Part shown: one piece after another, positions 25,668 through 34,095 of the stretch
How the letters are laid out: each line of letters begins with the position of its first letter
Numbering within the stretch: the first letter of the stretch is position 1
Origin: Ardenticatenaceae bacterium
Lineage (GTDB): Bacteria > Chloroflexota > Anaerolineae > Promineifilales > Promineifilaceae
Assembly: GCA_030065875.1 (NCBI GenBank)
Contig: JASJCR010000037.1
Location: 1 to 58,704 of the forward strand
Direction: 5' to 3'
Length of the DNA: 58,704 nucleotides
Program-made: the position numbers and the translations under genes
The notes under the pieces: generated by a model
The model's input: the letters and a program-made list of their open reading frames with translations, nothing else
The model's database searches: none
Told to the model about the DNA's origin: nothing

Positions 25668-26819
25668 ATGGACCTGGAACGACTTAAAAAAGATTTTGAC
25701 AGTTCGACCCCGGCGCCGCTGCACGCCAAACTTCGCGAAGCGATGCGCCGCCAAATCGAAGACCAGACGATCACCCCGGGCGACATGCTTCCATCGGAGC
25801 GAGAGCTCAAAGGGCTGCTCAATCTGAGCCGGCCGACCATTCGTCAGGCGATCAACAGCCTGATTCAGCAGGGGCTGGTACAGCGGGTGGCCGGTAAAGG
25901 CACGTTTTTGCTGGAACAGGAAGTCAAGCGCATGCCGACCGGTCTGATCGGGCTGATCGTTTCGCGCCCCAACTTCCACTTCTTTTATCCCCAGCTGGCT
26001 GCCGCTTTTGACGAGAAAGTTCGTCAATCGAATTACGGCATGGTAATCTCGCTCCACGGCGATCGGGCGGATCTCCTGGCCGAAGATGTCGAAGGGCTGC
26101 TTCTGACGCAGCACATCGTCGGCCTGGCCATCACCCCGCCCCGTTTTGGCAGCACCAAGTGGGTAATCAACCGGCTGCGTCAGGCGGGCGTACCGTTTGT
26201 GTTTATCGGCCGGCAAAATGGAGAAGAACCGGTTGATTCGGTTTCTCCGGACAACCAGCAAATCGGCTACCGCGCCGCGCGCCATCTGCTCGATCTGGGT
26301 CACCGCCGCATCACTCATATCGGCTTTTCCGACTACAGCACCGGCCGGTCGCGTTTGGAAGGGTACCAGCTGGCGATGGTTGAGGCGGGATTGCAGCCTC
26401 ATTTTGTCGAGATACCGGAACGGCTCTCGACCACCAGCACCGGCATCGATGACGAAGATCCCAGCGAGCGCATCGCTGCGCCGACGCGGGAGACCGCCGT
26501 GTCGATGCTCTCGGGTCCCGACCGACCAACGGCCGTCTTTTGCTTTAATGACATTGTCGGCATGGGGGTATACAAAGCCGCCCGCGATCTCGGCCTGCGT
26601 ATCCCCGAAGATTTGTCGATTATTTCGGTTGACAACGTGCCTACAATGTCCCATTTTGAAGTCCCTTTAACTACCTTCAGCCTGCCCGGGGCCGAAATCG
26701 GCCGTCAGGCTGCGAACCTGCTGCTGCGCCGCATTGCCGGTGAAGAAATCGGTCCCCGACAGTATATGCTGCCCGCACCGATGATCCGCCGTGCGTCAAC
26801 CGCCCCGTTGACGGATTAG
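25668..26819 (+). CDS. GntR-HTH / LacI-type sugar-binding hybrid transcription regulator
   Basis: About 383 residues from ATG 25668 (TTG 25650 is possible). The N-terminal 75 residues are a GntR winged helix (PLHAKLREAMRRQI, LPSERELKGLLNLSRPTIRQ, VQRVAGKGTFL). The rest is a periplasmic-binding-protein-like effector domain of the LacI/GalR type (GYRAARHLLDLGHRRITHIG, RPTAVFCFNDIVGMGVYKAA, LSIISVDNVP). This combination is that of Bacillus AraR. It probably represses the surrounding uronate genes and is released by a sugar or oligosaccharide. It is divergent from the ABC transporter and convergent with the IolB-family gene. Matching palindromes at 25612 and 28833 are candidate binding sites. Confidence 0.92.
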   Translation: MDLERLKKDFDSSTPAPLHAKLREAMRRQIEDQTITPGDMLPSERELKGLLNLSRPTIRQAINSLIQQGLVQRVAGKGTFLLEQEVKRMPTGLIGLIVSRPNFHFFYPQLAAAFDEKVRQSNYGMVISLHGDRADLLAEDVEGLLLTQHIVGLAITPPRFGSTKWVINRLRQAGVPFVFIGRQNGEEPVDSVSPDNQQIGYRAARHLLDLGHRRITHIGFSDYSTGRSRLEGYQLAMVEAGLQPHFVEIPERLSTTSTGIDDEDPSERIAAPTRETAVSMLSGPDRPTAVFCFNDIVGMGVYKAARDLGLRIPEDLSIISVDNVPTMSHFEVPLTTFSLPGAEIGRQAANLLLRRIAGEEIGPRQYMLPAPMIRRASTAPLTD

Positions 26820-26857
26820 CAGCGGCAGGTCGGTTAAGCCCCTCACCGGCGCCAACC

Positions 26858-27658
26858 TCAATTTTTTAGCGCCTCGAGCGCCCGCATCTGAACCGCGTCA
26901 GCCTGAACCGCCTGGGTGCGATGCTCACCAGCCAGGAACCACAGGTAATACGACTGGAATCCCGGGGCACCCACATAGGTGTGATAGCCGTGCGGGAGCA
27001 TTAAAATCGAGTTATCGGTGACGGTGTAGTTGACGGCCCCGGATTCACCGCGATAGAAGCGGGTAATGCCAAATCCATCCGCCGGCGCAACGCGAAAGTA
27101 ATACATTTCTTCGTGGTACGCTTCGTCTGGCAGGTTGTCCACTTCGTGTTTGTGGGCCGGGTAGGTCGACCAGTTGCCGCTGGGGGTAAACGTCTCCCCC
27201 ACGATCAGCCGTCTTGCGGGCAGATCGGGCTGCACGCTTTCAACCAGAATTTGGTGAAAATGGCGGGTGTGGTTGTCGTATCCCCACACTCCGGCAATCA
27301 CTTTTTCGGGGAGGATGACGTAAGGATCGCATTCGAGATCGCTGGGGGCGCTGGCCAGGGCGATTTGCACGTCTGAATCGGCCGTGATCTCATAAGTAGA
27401 CCCGGCCGGCAGATAGACCGTTGTCGGCTTGCCGTCAAACACGTTGGCCCGCTCCCCGAGGGTGGCAAAGGTGTGGTCACCCACCCGAAAAGTTGCCTGA
27501 CCGCCCAAAATAACGGCCGCTGTTTCCCGATCCCCGCATGATCCCGCGGCCGATTCTCCTTTTGATAACACGAGCAGCTCAAAATCAAGCAGCCGGCACG
27601 GGTTGTACGGCAGCGGGTTGCGGCCGTTTTTCTGCGTTAATGCAGCAAAATAATCCAT
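26858..27658 (-). CDS. iolB-like: IolB/KduI-family uronate isomerase (5-deoxy-glucuronate isomerase-like)
   Basis: 266 residues, bicupin fold. ATG 27658 is chosen because GGAGGCG precedes it and the upstream gene stops 2 bp before. The signature GNWSTYPAHKHEVDNLPDEAYHEEMYYF and GYHTYVGAPGFQSYYLWFLAG (split here by other residues) resembles IolB more than KduI. The HKH, Glu and GYH residues are the expected metal ligands. IolB isomerises 5-deoxy-glucuronate in inositol breakdown, but no other iol gene is near. Coupled to a GH88 hydrolase that releases 4-deoxy-uronates, it more likely performs the KduI step (DKI to DKII). That reassignment is inference. Confidence 0.88.
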   Translation of the reverse strand: MDYFAALTQKNGRNPLPYNPCRLLDFELLVLSKGESAAGSCGDRETAAVILGGQATFRVGDHTFATLGERANVFDGKPTTVYLPAGSTYEITADSDVQIALASAPSDLECDPYVILPEKVIAGVWGYDNHTRHFHQILVESVQPDLPARRLIVGETFTPSGNWSTYPAHKHEVDNLPDEAYHEEMYYFRVAPADGFGITRFYRGESGAVNYTVTDNSILMLPHGYHTYVGAPGFQSYYLWFLAGEHRTQAVQADAVQMRALEALKN

Positions 27659-27660
27659 TT

Positions 27661-28791
27661 TTATTCGCCTCCAGGTCCCCAAAAATCGGGGACGTCATTG
27701 GTCAACGTCAAAAGGGCTTCCACAAAAAAATAGTCGCCAAAAATGAGGTAGGCATCCGGAGCCCACATTTTGGGAATATGGAGCGCGCCGTGGCGCAGGA
27801 TCCCTTCTCCCTGAGGGTCCTCTTCCAAACAGGTATCCAGCAGGGCCTCGATCAAAGATTCACCGCGCTCACGCATCTGTTTATCATCGCTTAGCCTGGC
27901 GATACGCAGCATGCCGCAGGCGGCAATCGCCCCGGCCGAGCTGTCCTGGTAGGTAGGGGCGTCGGCCGGCAGCCGCAAATCCCACAGGGGGACCTTTGTG
28001 TCCGGCAGCGCATTGCAAAATGCGCGGGCGGAGCGCCGGGCTGTGTCTAAAAATTCGTCGTTTTCACACCAGTGGGCCGCCAGAGCAAAGCCATAAATGA
28101 GCCAGGCATGACCGCGTGCCCACCAGGAATCGTCATTAAAACCCTGATGGGTGGCCGGATGATCCGGTTCGCCGGTTTCCTGATTAAAGAAAAAAGTATG
28201 GTGGCTGCTGCCGTCCGGCCGAAGGAGGTATTTAATTGAGTGGTGGGTGTGGTTTTCAGCGGCCTGACGATACCGTTTGTCGCCGGTTTCGGCCGCGGCC
28301 CAGAAGAGAAGGGGGAGGTTCATCATGGTGTCGGCGATGATACGGCCGCCTTCATCCGCCGCGCCAACCGCCCCCCACGCCTGGATATAGCGGCCCGGCT
28401 GACGATAGCGACCCAGCAAATCAGCGGCCGCCCGCAGGGCCAAATCGCGCGCCGCGCGGTCGCCGGTCAGCTGCCATTGGGCACGGGCGCTTAGCGTGTA
28501 AAGAAAACCGAGATCGTGGGTGATGTGAATTTGCCGGTCCAGCCGTTCGGCAAACGTGGGCAGCAGAGCTTCCGCCTGCCTGCGAAACAGGTTGTCTTCG
28601 GTGGCATGGTAGGCCAGCCACAGCAGTCCGGGCCAGAACCCGGCCAGCCAATTTTTGTTTTCGGCCCACACATAGCGGTTTGCTTCGCCGTAATTGGGAA
28701 AGCGACGGCTGTCTTTCTGCGCCAGGCGGCGCAGGCGGAGAAGCGTTTGATCGATCATGGGGTCGATGGTCGAAATGGGCAGAGCGGCCAT
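27661..28791 (-). CDS. Glycoside hydrolase family 88, unsaturated glucuronyl hydrolase
   Basis: 376 residues, an (alpha/alpha)6 barrel without signal peptide. Family features: NKNWLAGFWPGLLW (~45-58), HDLGFLYT and DTMMNLPLLFWA (the two Asp positions important in catalysis) and DDSWWARGHAWLIYGF. GH88 enzymes hydrate and cleave the terminal unsaturated uronic acid left by polysaccharide lyases, giving 4-deoxy-L-threo-5-hexosulose-uronate. The IolB-family isomerase follows after 2 bp and is the natural next step. No lyase gene is in the window, so the oligosaccharide must be produced elsewhere or by other organisms. A palindromic operator candidate lies 42-61 bp upstream of its ATG. Confidence 0.93.
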   Translation of the reverse strand: MAALPISTIDPMIDQTLLRLRRLAQKDSRRFPNYGEANRYVWAENKNWLAGFWPGLLWLAYHATEDNLFRRQAEALLPTFAERLDRQIHITHDLGFLYTLSARAQWQLTGDRAARDLALRAAADLLGRYRQPGRYIQAWGAVGAADEGGRIIADTMMNLPLLFWAAAETGDKRYRQAAENHTHHSIKYLLRPDGSSHHTFFFNQETGEPDHPATHQGFNDDSWWARGHAWLIYGFALAAHWCENDEFLDTARRSARAFCNALPDTKVPLWDLRLPADAPTYQDSSAGAIAACGMLRIARLSDDKQMRERGESLIEALLDTCLEEDPQGEGILRHGALHIPKMWAPDAYLIFGDYFFVEALLTLTNDVPDFWGPGGE

Positions 28792-28832
28792 AGCAATCGC
28801 CTTTGTGGTATGATGTGGGAAAGCAGTTGTAA

Positions 28833-28852
28833 TAACTGGTAATAACCAGTTA
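28833..28852. promoter_or_regulatory. Candidate operator upstream of the GH88 operon
   Basis: TAACTGGT and its reverse complement ACCAGTTA flank a 4-base spacer (AATA), a perfect 8-bp dyad. A second imperfect half (AGTTGTAATAACTGG) overlaps its left side. The core TGGTAATAACCA resembles GGTAATTACC in front of the divergent regulator gene, so the same GntR-type protein may bind both. Confidence 0.6.
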
Positions 28853-28901
28853 ATATATGTTAATATTTTTCTAATTTGATGTCAACCGTAAATTTTGATT
28901 G

Positions 28902-29092
28902 GGTTTTATTGACAATTGATTCGATATGATGATCCATCTTCAAATTTGCGATATTTTCTATAGCCGTCGATTAAAACCGATAACCGTCGGTTAAAACCGA
29001 CGGCTAAAGGGTTGGTTACCCATCAGGTCAAGCCCTTTAGCCCCGCATTTTAATGCGGGGGTGAAGAAATATCCCACATGTCAACACAACCC
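28902..29092. repeat. MITE-like element, copy B (inverted relative to A and C)
   Basis: It starts GGGTTTTATTGACAATTG and ends CATGTCAACACAACCC, forming degenerate ~17-bp terminal inverted repeats. Inside are TTTGCGATATTTTCTATAGCCGTCG, two TCGGTTAAAACCGA-type palindromes and CCCCGCATTTTAATGCGGGG split by bases. No coding capacity. Confidence 0.75.
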
Positions 29093-29107
29093 GGTACATT
29101 AACCAAG

Positions 29108-29549
29108 ATGAACCAAAAACAAACCGTCACTTATGCTCAAATAGAGGCCCGGCTGGCCTGCTTACCCCTGCCGGACATCGATCACGTCATCGGCATCGCC
29201 AACGGGGGGGGTCGTACCGGCCAGGCTGGTGGCTGAAAAAGCGCAGCGGCCGCTGTCGCTGATTCGGGTCAATTACCGTAACATAGACAACACGCCCAAA
29301 TATGACGCTCCGCGAGTGAAGAGCCCCATACCGACCCTGCCGGCCGGCGGCCGGATTCTTCTGGTTGATGATGTCGCCGTGACCGGAAAAACGATAGGCG
29401 TGGTGTGCGCCCTCTTGGCCGATTACGCGGTCACGACCTTGGTGTTTAAGGGGTTAGGGGATATCGTGCTTTTTCCCGAGATGACGACGTGCGTGGCCTG
29501 GCCGTGGCGGCAAGCAGCGGTTTCAATCCACGACTGCTGGATCGCCTGA
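29108..29549 (+). pseudogene. Phosphoribosyltransferase, frameshifted at a G8 run
   Basis: From ATG 29108 the frame reads MNQKQTVTYAQIEARLACL and IDHVIGIANGG, then hits a stop soon after a run of eight G (29204-29211). With one G removed the frame continues NGGVVPARLVAEKAQRPLSLI to the end at 29549, including the PRPP-binding loop ILLVDDVAVTGKT. Seven Gs would therefore give a normal ~147-residue phosphoribosyltransferase of the xanthine/hypoxanthine-like small type. This is a sequencing error, a recent mutation or phase variation at the homopolymer. The ATG is 16 bp from the end of MITE copy B, which may have altered its promoter. Confidence 0.8.
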
Positions 29550-29591
29550 TCTGGAATTTCCAGCGGGAAAGATAGCCAAGGAAGCGGCCGC

Positions 29592-29912
29592 CTACTTAAA
29601 ATAATGATACCAGTTGCCGTTGGCCTGTTCGTTAATGCGCTCAATCGCTTCAAACCCGATAAGAACTCCCTCTTTTTTCCCCTTGGGATATCCCGCTTTC
29701 TTTAGAATTTTAAAGCATTCCTCGATTATCCCCTCGGCCGCGCAGGCCGCCTGCATCTCCTCCACCGTTTGGTACATGATGTGAATCACCAAATATTTGG
29801 GATCAATGTCTATGGCCCCATAATGATAAAAGGAATCCGGCTTTAACCCCTTTTCACTTAAAAAAGAGGCGATGAGATTCTCGGCTTTAATTACTTTTTT
29901 TTCTAGCATCAT
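29592..29912 (-). CDS. Small hypothetical protein coupled to the FAD oxidase
   Basis: 106 residues, not recognised. It is soluble and mixed alpha/beta (KYLVIHIMYQTVEEMQAA, EECFKILKKAGYPKGKKEG). Its ATG overlaps the upstream stop by one base (TAATG), so it is translationally coupled to the FAD amine oxidase. A role as an accessory to that enzyme is inferred only from coupling. A second ATG follows the first. Confidence 0.75.
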   Translation of the reverse strand: MMLEKKVIKAENLIASFLSEKGLKPDSFYHYGAIDIDPKYLVIHIMYQTVEEMQAACAAEGIIEECFKILKKAGYPKGKKEGVLIGFEAIERINEQANGNWYHYFK

Positions 29913-31066
29913 TAAATCACGTTGTGCTCCACGATTAATCGGTTTTCCTGAAAACGGGCAAAATCAAGCATCGAAACATCTACCGTTTTGGCGAAGCCAT
30001 CGAGAATGATTTCAGCCATGAGCTTTCCCGAAACGGGGCCATGCATCAATCCATGACCGGAGAACCCACCGATAATGAAAAAACCGTCAACCGGTGTCTC
30101 CCCAAAAATCGGATGCGCATCCGGGGTAATTTCATAAAGCCCAGCCCAGTGGGAAGCCAAACCGGCCGTTTCCAACATCGGCAGCCGTTGTATCACTTTC
30201 TCCAGCATAAACAGCTCAAAATCCGGATCGACCTGCTGATTAAAACCGGGCGTTTCATTTTTATTGGACATGCCGGTCAGAAGCCCTTCCCCTTCCCGGT
30301 GAAAATACAGGGATTGGTGAAAATCGATCACAAAAGGAAACGTCTCTGGAATCTCCGGAAGCGGCGTGGTGACCAACATTTGCCGTCGAACCGGTTCCAC
30401 CGGGATCGATAAGGCAACCATGTCGCCAATGAGTTTTACCCACGGTCCGGCCGCGTTGATGACAATCGGGGTGGCAATTGCGCCCAAATCGGTTTTAACC
30501 CCTCTAACCCGATTGTGATCCACTAGAATGTCGGTAACTGCAGCCCCGGTTAAGGTTTGGACGCCGAGCTGCCTGGCCCTTTGTATGTACCCCATGACAA
30601 TCCCGTTTGGATCAACCAGGCCGTCATCTTGATGAAATGTGCCGCCAATCACGTCATCGAGCTTCATCATGGGCAGCCGCCGCCGGATTTCATCTCCGTC
30701 AAGCCACTCGGTCATCACCCCCAAACGATGCTGCAGGGCAACCTGCTGTTTGAACAGGGCCACTTCTCTTTCATCGGTGAGGAACATCAGGTATCCGCAT
30801 TTGCGATAGTCGATTTCCTGACCGGTCTCTTCGGGAAAGCTTTCCAGCATCGGCAGGCTGGCTAAAGAAAGTTTAATATTGACGGCCGTAGCAAATTGAT
30901 AACGCACTCCGCCTGCATTGCGGCCGCTGGCCCCCCGCCCGAAAAAATCTTCTTTTTCCAGAAGTACAACATTTTTTTGCCCACGTAGAGCCAGATGATA
31001 CGCCGTGCTGGCGCCCATCACGCCCCCACCAATAATTACAATATCTGCCGTTTTGGGTATGACCAT
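29912..31066 (-). CDS. FAD-dependent amine oxidase/dehydrogenase (DAO family, sarcosine-oxidase beta/glycine-oxidase like)
   Basis: 384 residues. The Rossmann FAD motif IVIIGGGVMGASTAYHLA is at ~10, the acidic residue closing the ADP site is in VVLLEKED, and SGRNAGGVRYQF follows. The C-terminal flavin segment is YEITPDAHPIFGETPVDGFFIIGGFSGHGLMHGPVSG. The family oxidises secondary amines or amino acids such as sarcosine, glycine or proline. No sarcosine oxidase alpha/gamma/delta subunits are near, so a monomeric oxidase or dehydrogenase is likely. GGAGAT precedes the ATG at a somewhat long distance. The 106-residue gene downstream overlaps its stop codon. Confidence 0.9.
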   Translation of the reverse strand: MVIPKTADIVIIGGGVMGASTAYHLALRGQKNVVLLEKEDFFGRGASGRNAGGVRYQFATAVNIKLSLASLPMLESFPEETGQEIDYRKCGYLMFLTDEREVALFKQQVALQHRLGVMTEWLDGDEIRRRLPMMKLDDVIGGTFHQDDGLVDPNGIVMGYIQRARQLGVQTLTGAAVTDILVDHNRVRGVKTDLGAIATPIVINAAGPWVKLIGDMVALSIPVEPVRRQMLVTTPLPEIPETFPFVIDFHQSLYFHREGEGLLTGMSNKNETPGFNQQVDPDFELFMLEKVIQRLPMLETAGLASHWAGLYEITPDAHPIFGETPVDGFFIIGGFSGHGLMHGPVSGKLMAEIILDGFAKTVDVSMLDFARFQENRLIVEHNVI

Positions 31067-31215
31067 GACACTTTGATCTCCGCTTTTATCTATCTTAACC
31101 GATCCCGTGAAAAGTTGTCACTAGCATGGTTATGGGTGTTTGCAATTGAGGCGACCTTGGTCAATAATGGATCTTCAATTGACTGACTGTTTTCCATTCA
31201 TTTTTCAGGTGAAGT

Positions 31216-33066
31216 ATGGATTTACTCTGGATTTTGCTTGCTCAATCTATTGTTTATGCGATATTCCCATTCCTCTTTACCACTCTCCCCTACTATCTTA
31301 GATCTACAGCTTTCTACATTTATATAAGCATTGTTTTGGTCCTCGGTGGTTTTCTGGGATCACTGTATTCGTTTCCCATCACCGATTCAATTACGATTTC
31401 GGGCGGCAACCTCGCCTACAGCGTTTTTATGATGACCATCATTTTACTGGTCATGGTTGAGAATAATCTTGACGTGATTCGCAACGTCATTCGCCTGGTC
31501 GTGGTGGTTAACGGGTTTGTGTTGTTAATGTTTCCAACTTTCTCCTGGGCGTTGGCAAATCCGCTCGTTGATAATCCGTTTAATACCGCCCCCACACTTT
31601 TTTCCGTTTCGATCGGATTTGTCATTTTGGGTGGCATCCTCATCATTGTGGAGCTGCTAGCATTTTTGTTTATTTTTGAGCGTGTAAAAAGATATATCAA
31701 AAACATTACCGTGCTGACTTTTTTCTACTCTTTCTTCTATGTCATCACGTTAGCGCTGGATGGCCTACTTTTTCCGCTGATCGCCTTCAACAGCAATCCT
31801 GAACTTGTGCAAATTATAGCAGGCAATGTCAGCGGCAAAATCGTAACCGCGGCCATTTTTACCATACCGATTATCGCTTTTCTTTTTGTGTACCGCGGCC
31901 GGTTTGTTGAGTTCGTTGAAACCCCACTTATTTTTTCAGATCTTTTAAAACGATCACGGCAGGCCCTGGAAGTCGCTCTCCAGGAAAGTGAAAAACGGTA
32001 TCAGCTCCTTGTCGACACTTCCCCAATGGCCATTGCCATTTACCAGAAAGGAACAATCGCTTTTGCCAACAAGACCACAAGCGAACTATTGGGGCTAACT
32101 CACGTGAATCAGATCCTTGGTCAGCCCATCAGCTCATTTTTTCCAAATGATGACGCACGCTTGGAGCGCCTGTTAAAAGGGGAAAAAGATCTCTACCCGG
32201 TTGAAGAGTCGATCACCCGGCCGGATGGCACCCAAATTCCCGTCGAAATCGATGCCGTGCCGTTTGTGTATGAGGGGGAACCGGCCGTGCAAATTATCGC
32301 CCGTGATATTCAAGAGCGGAAACTGGCTGAAGCCGCGGAAAAACAGACGCTTCTGCTGCAAATTGAGTTGGAAAAGGAGCGAGAACTGCGCGAGTTAAAA
32401 TCCCGATTTGTGTCGATGGTCGTCCATGATTTTCGCAATCCGGTGACCGCCATTCAGCTATCGGCCGAACTCATTCCCCGGCATATCGCGAGGGAAAATG
32501 ATGAAAGGGTTAGTGAAATTCTCAACACGATTACCGCGACCACCAATCAGTTGAACGAGCTCATCGATTACGTTCTGGAGATCGGTCGGTTAGAAAAAGT
32601 TCGAGAAACGTTTGCACCACAAACGCAAGATATTGTCGACTTTTGTCGCTACATATTTTCTGTATATGAAGAGCAAAGTGAAGGATCAAAACATACGTTA
32701 TCGTTCGAAACGGAAGTCGAAGCGCAGGATCTCTCTTTTGACAGCCAGATGCTGGAGCGTGCCCTTGGGAACTTGTTTTCCAACGCCCGGAAATATTCAC
32801 CGGATGGTGGCTTAATTAAAATGCGGTTATCCAAATCGGCCGATGCCTTTCAAATTCAATTATCCGACGAGGGGATCGGTATAGCGGAAGAAGAAATTAA
32901 AAACATTTTTAACTTCTTCCATCGAGCGGAAAACGCCCTCGAAATTCAGGGAACCGGTTTGGGATTGACCATCGTCAAACAAATTGTGGCGGTTCATGAG
33001 GGGAATATCACCTGCCAGAGCAAAATCTATGAGGGGACGACATTTACCATCTCCCTTCCATTATAA
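31216..33066 (+). CDS. Membrane sensor histidine kinase with PAS domain
   Basis: 616 residues. About seven membrane helices fill residues 1-235 with little loop sequence, so sensing is likely in the membrane. A PAS domain (~260-375: YQLLVDTSPMAIAIYQKGTI, ARDIQERKLAE) and a short coiled coil lead into the kinase: H-box FVSMVVHDFRNPVTA (His404), N-box GNLFSNARKYSPDGG, G1 DEGIGIAEEEI, G2 GTGLGLTIVKQI. No response regulator is adjacent, so it is an orphan here. AGGTGA precedes the ATG. Its end overlaps the convergent methyltransferase gene by 6 bp. Confidence 0.93.
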   Translation: MDLLWILLAQSIVYAIFPFLFTTLPYYLRSTAFYIYISIVLVLGGFLGSLYSFPITDSITISGGNLAYSVFMMTIILLVMVENNLDVIRNVIRLVVVVNGFVLLMFPTFSWALANPLVDNPFNTAPTLFSVSIGFVILGGILIIVELLAFLFIFERVKRYIKNITVLTFFYSFFYVITLALDGLLFPLIAFNSNPELVQIIAGNVSGKIVTAAIFTIPIIAFLFVYRGRFVEFVETPLIFSDLLKRSRQALEVALQESEKRYQLLVDTSPMAIAIYQKGTIAFANKTTSELLGLTHVNQILGQPISSFFPNDDARLERLLKGEKDLYPVEESITRPDGTQIPVEIDAVPFVYEGEPAVQIIARDIQERKLAEAAEKQTLLLQIELEKERELRELKSRFVSMVVHDFRNPVTAIQLSAELIPRHIARENDERVSEILNTITATTNQLNELIDYVLEIGRLEKVRETFAPQTQDIVDFCRYIFSVYEEQSEGSKHTLSFETEVEAQDLSFDSQMLERALGNLFSNARKYSPDGGLIKMRLSKSADAFQIQLSDEGIGIAEEEIKNIFNFFHRAENALEIQGTGLGLTIVKQIVAVHEGNITCQSKIYEGTTFTISLPL

Positions 33067-33957
33067 AGACAGGTTCTCGCTGAGATGCGCGATATGCTCT
33101 ATGCCAATTCCACAACACCCGCCAATTATTTGCACCCCCCGGTCCAGCCACCGCCCGGCCGCGGCCGTATAATCTTCCGGTGAAATGGTGTCGTTAAAAA
33201 TCCAGTTGGGGTCTACAAAGTGACCGGAATGGGCGTACACACCAATCGGCCCGGACCAAGAGCCCGCGAGCACATCCAAACAGGCATCAATGTCGTCAAC
33301 CTCGGTGTGCATGATGCTAACCAGAGGAACTTTTTTTGCCTGAATGGCGGCAATTCCCTCCGCCAGAGTTGGACCATCCAGCAGGCGCACGACACCTTGC
33401 CCATCAATTTGACAGCTAAAACCAACCCACACGGGGAGCCCGCTCTGTTGGGACGCATCCAGCAAAATGAGCAGGCGCTCGATATCGGCCATCATCTCCA
33501 GCATGATGATATCCGCCCCGGCCGCAGCCATAATTGCCGCCTGATCAGTGACATTTTTCCTCAGCTGGTCATTTGACGGATCATTTCCGGTAAAAGACCA
33601 GTGGGTAATTCCGCCAGCCACCAAAACGTGCGGAGCGTTCATGTTCTCCCGCGCTTCACAGGCCAGCTCAACACTGCGCCGGTTGAGAAATTCAAATTGA
33701 TCGGACAAACCCACATCTTCAAGCACGTGACGAGCGGTGGAAAAGGTGTTGGAAATAATGAGCTGGGCGCCATGACGAATATAATCTTCGTGAACCTGCC
33801 GCACGATATCCGGGTCGGTCAATGCCCCCCCGCCGTTCCAGGCATTTTCAATCATGGGTACCCCCCGCCGCTCGATTTCGGTTCCGGTGGCGCCATCAAT
33901 CAGGAGTCGGCCGCCGCGGCTCAGGCGCTCCATCAAAACATCATAGCGGTTGGTCAT
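33061..33957 (-). CDS. Homocysteine S-methyltransferase family protein with altered zinc site
   Basis: 298 residues from ATG 33957, chosen because GGAGGG lies just upstream; TTG 33969 is a poorer option. The barrel starts LLIDGATGTEIERRG and has ISNTFSTAR and the C-terminal GGCCGIG. Enzymes of this family (BHMT, MmuM, MetH N-domain) bind Zn2+ with one Cys from a VNC strand plus the two Cys of GGCC. Here the VNC strand reads LVSIMHTEVDD, so the first Cys appears to be replaced, perhaps by His. It may use a different metal geometry or methylate another thiol. The methyl donor is unknown. Confidence 0.85.
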   Translation of the reverse strand: MTNRYDVLMERLSRGGRLLIDGATGTEIERRGVPMIENAWNGGGALTDPDIVRQVHEDYIRHGAQLIISNTFSTARHVLEDVGLSDQFEFLNRRSVELACEARENMNAPHVLVAGGITHWSFTGNDPSNDQLRKNVTDQAAIMAAAGADIIMLEMMADIERLLILLDASQQSGLPVWVGFSCQIDGQGVVRLLDGPTLAEGIAAIQAKKVPLVSIMHTEVDDIDACLDVLAGSWSGPIGVYAHSGHFVDPNWIFNDTISPEDYTAAAGRWLDRGVQIIGGCCGIGIEHIAHLSENLSL

Positions 33958-34095
33958 GATACCCTCCAAAATCTGCTCGAGTGTGAGATTGGGTTCTCAC
34001 TTTATCATGTAGTTCCCCAAATAAACAAATCTCACCCTTTAACTCAGATTGGACCAATCTTGGAGATTGGTCCAATCTCTAGACTCCAAACTCCC

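Larger units (their letters stand above)
28792..29107. other. Intergenic region with operator and MITE copy B
   Basis: No gene is seen in these 316 bp. They contain the operator-like palindrome at 28833-28852 and MITE-like copy B at 28902-29092. The latter almost touches the start of the frameshifted phosphoribosyltransferase. Confidence 0.6.
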
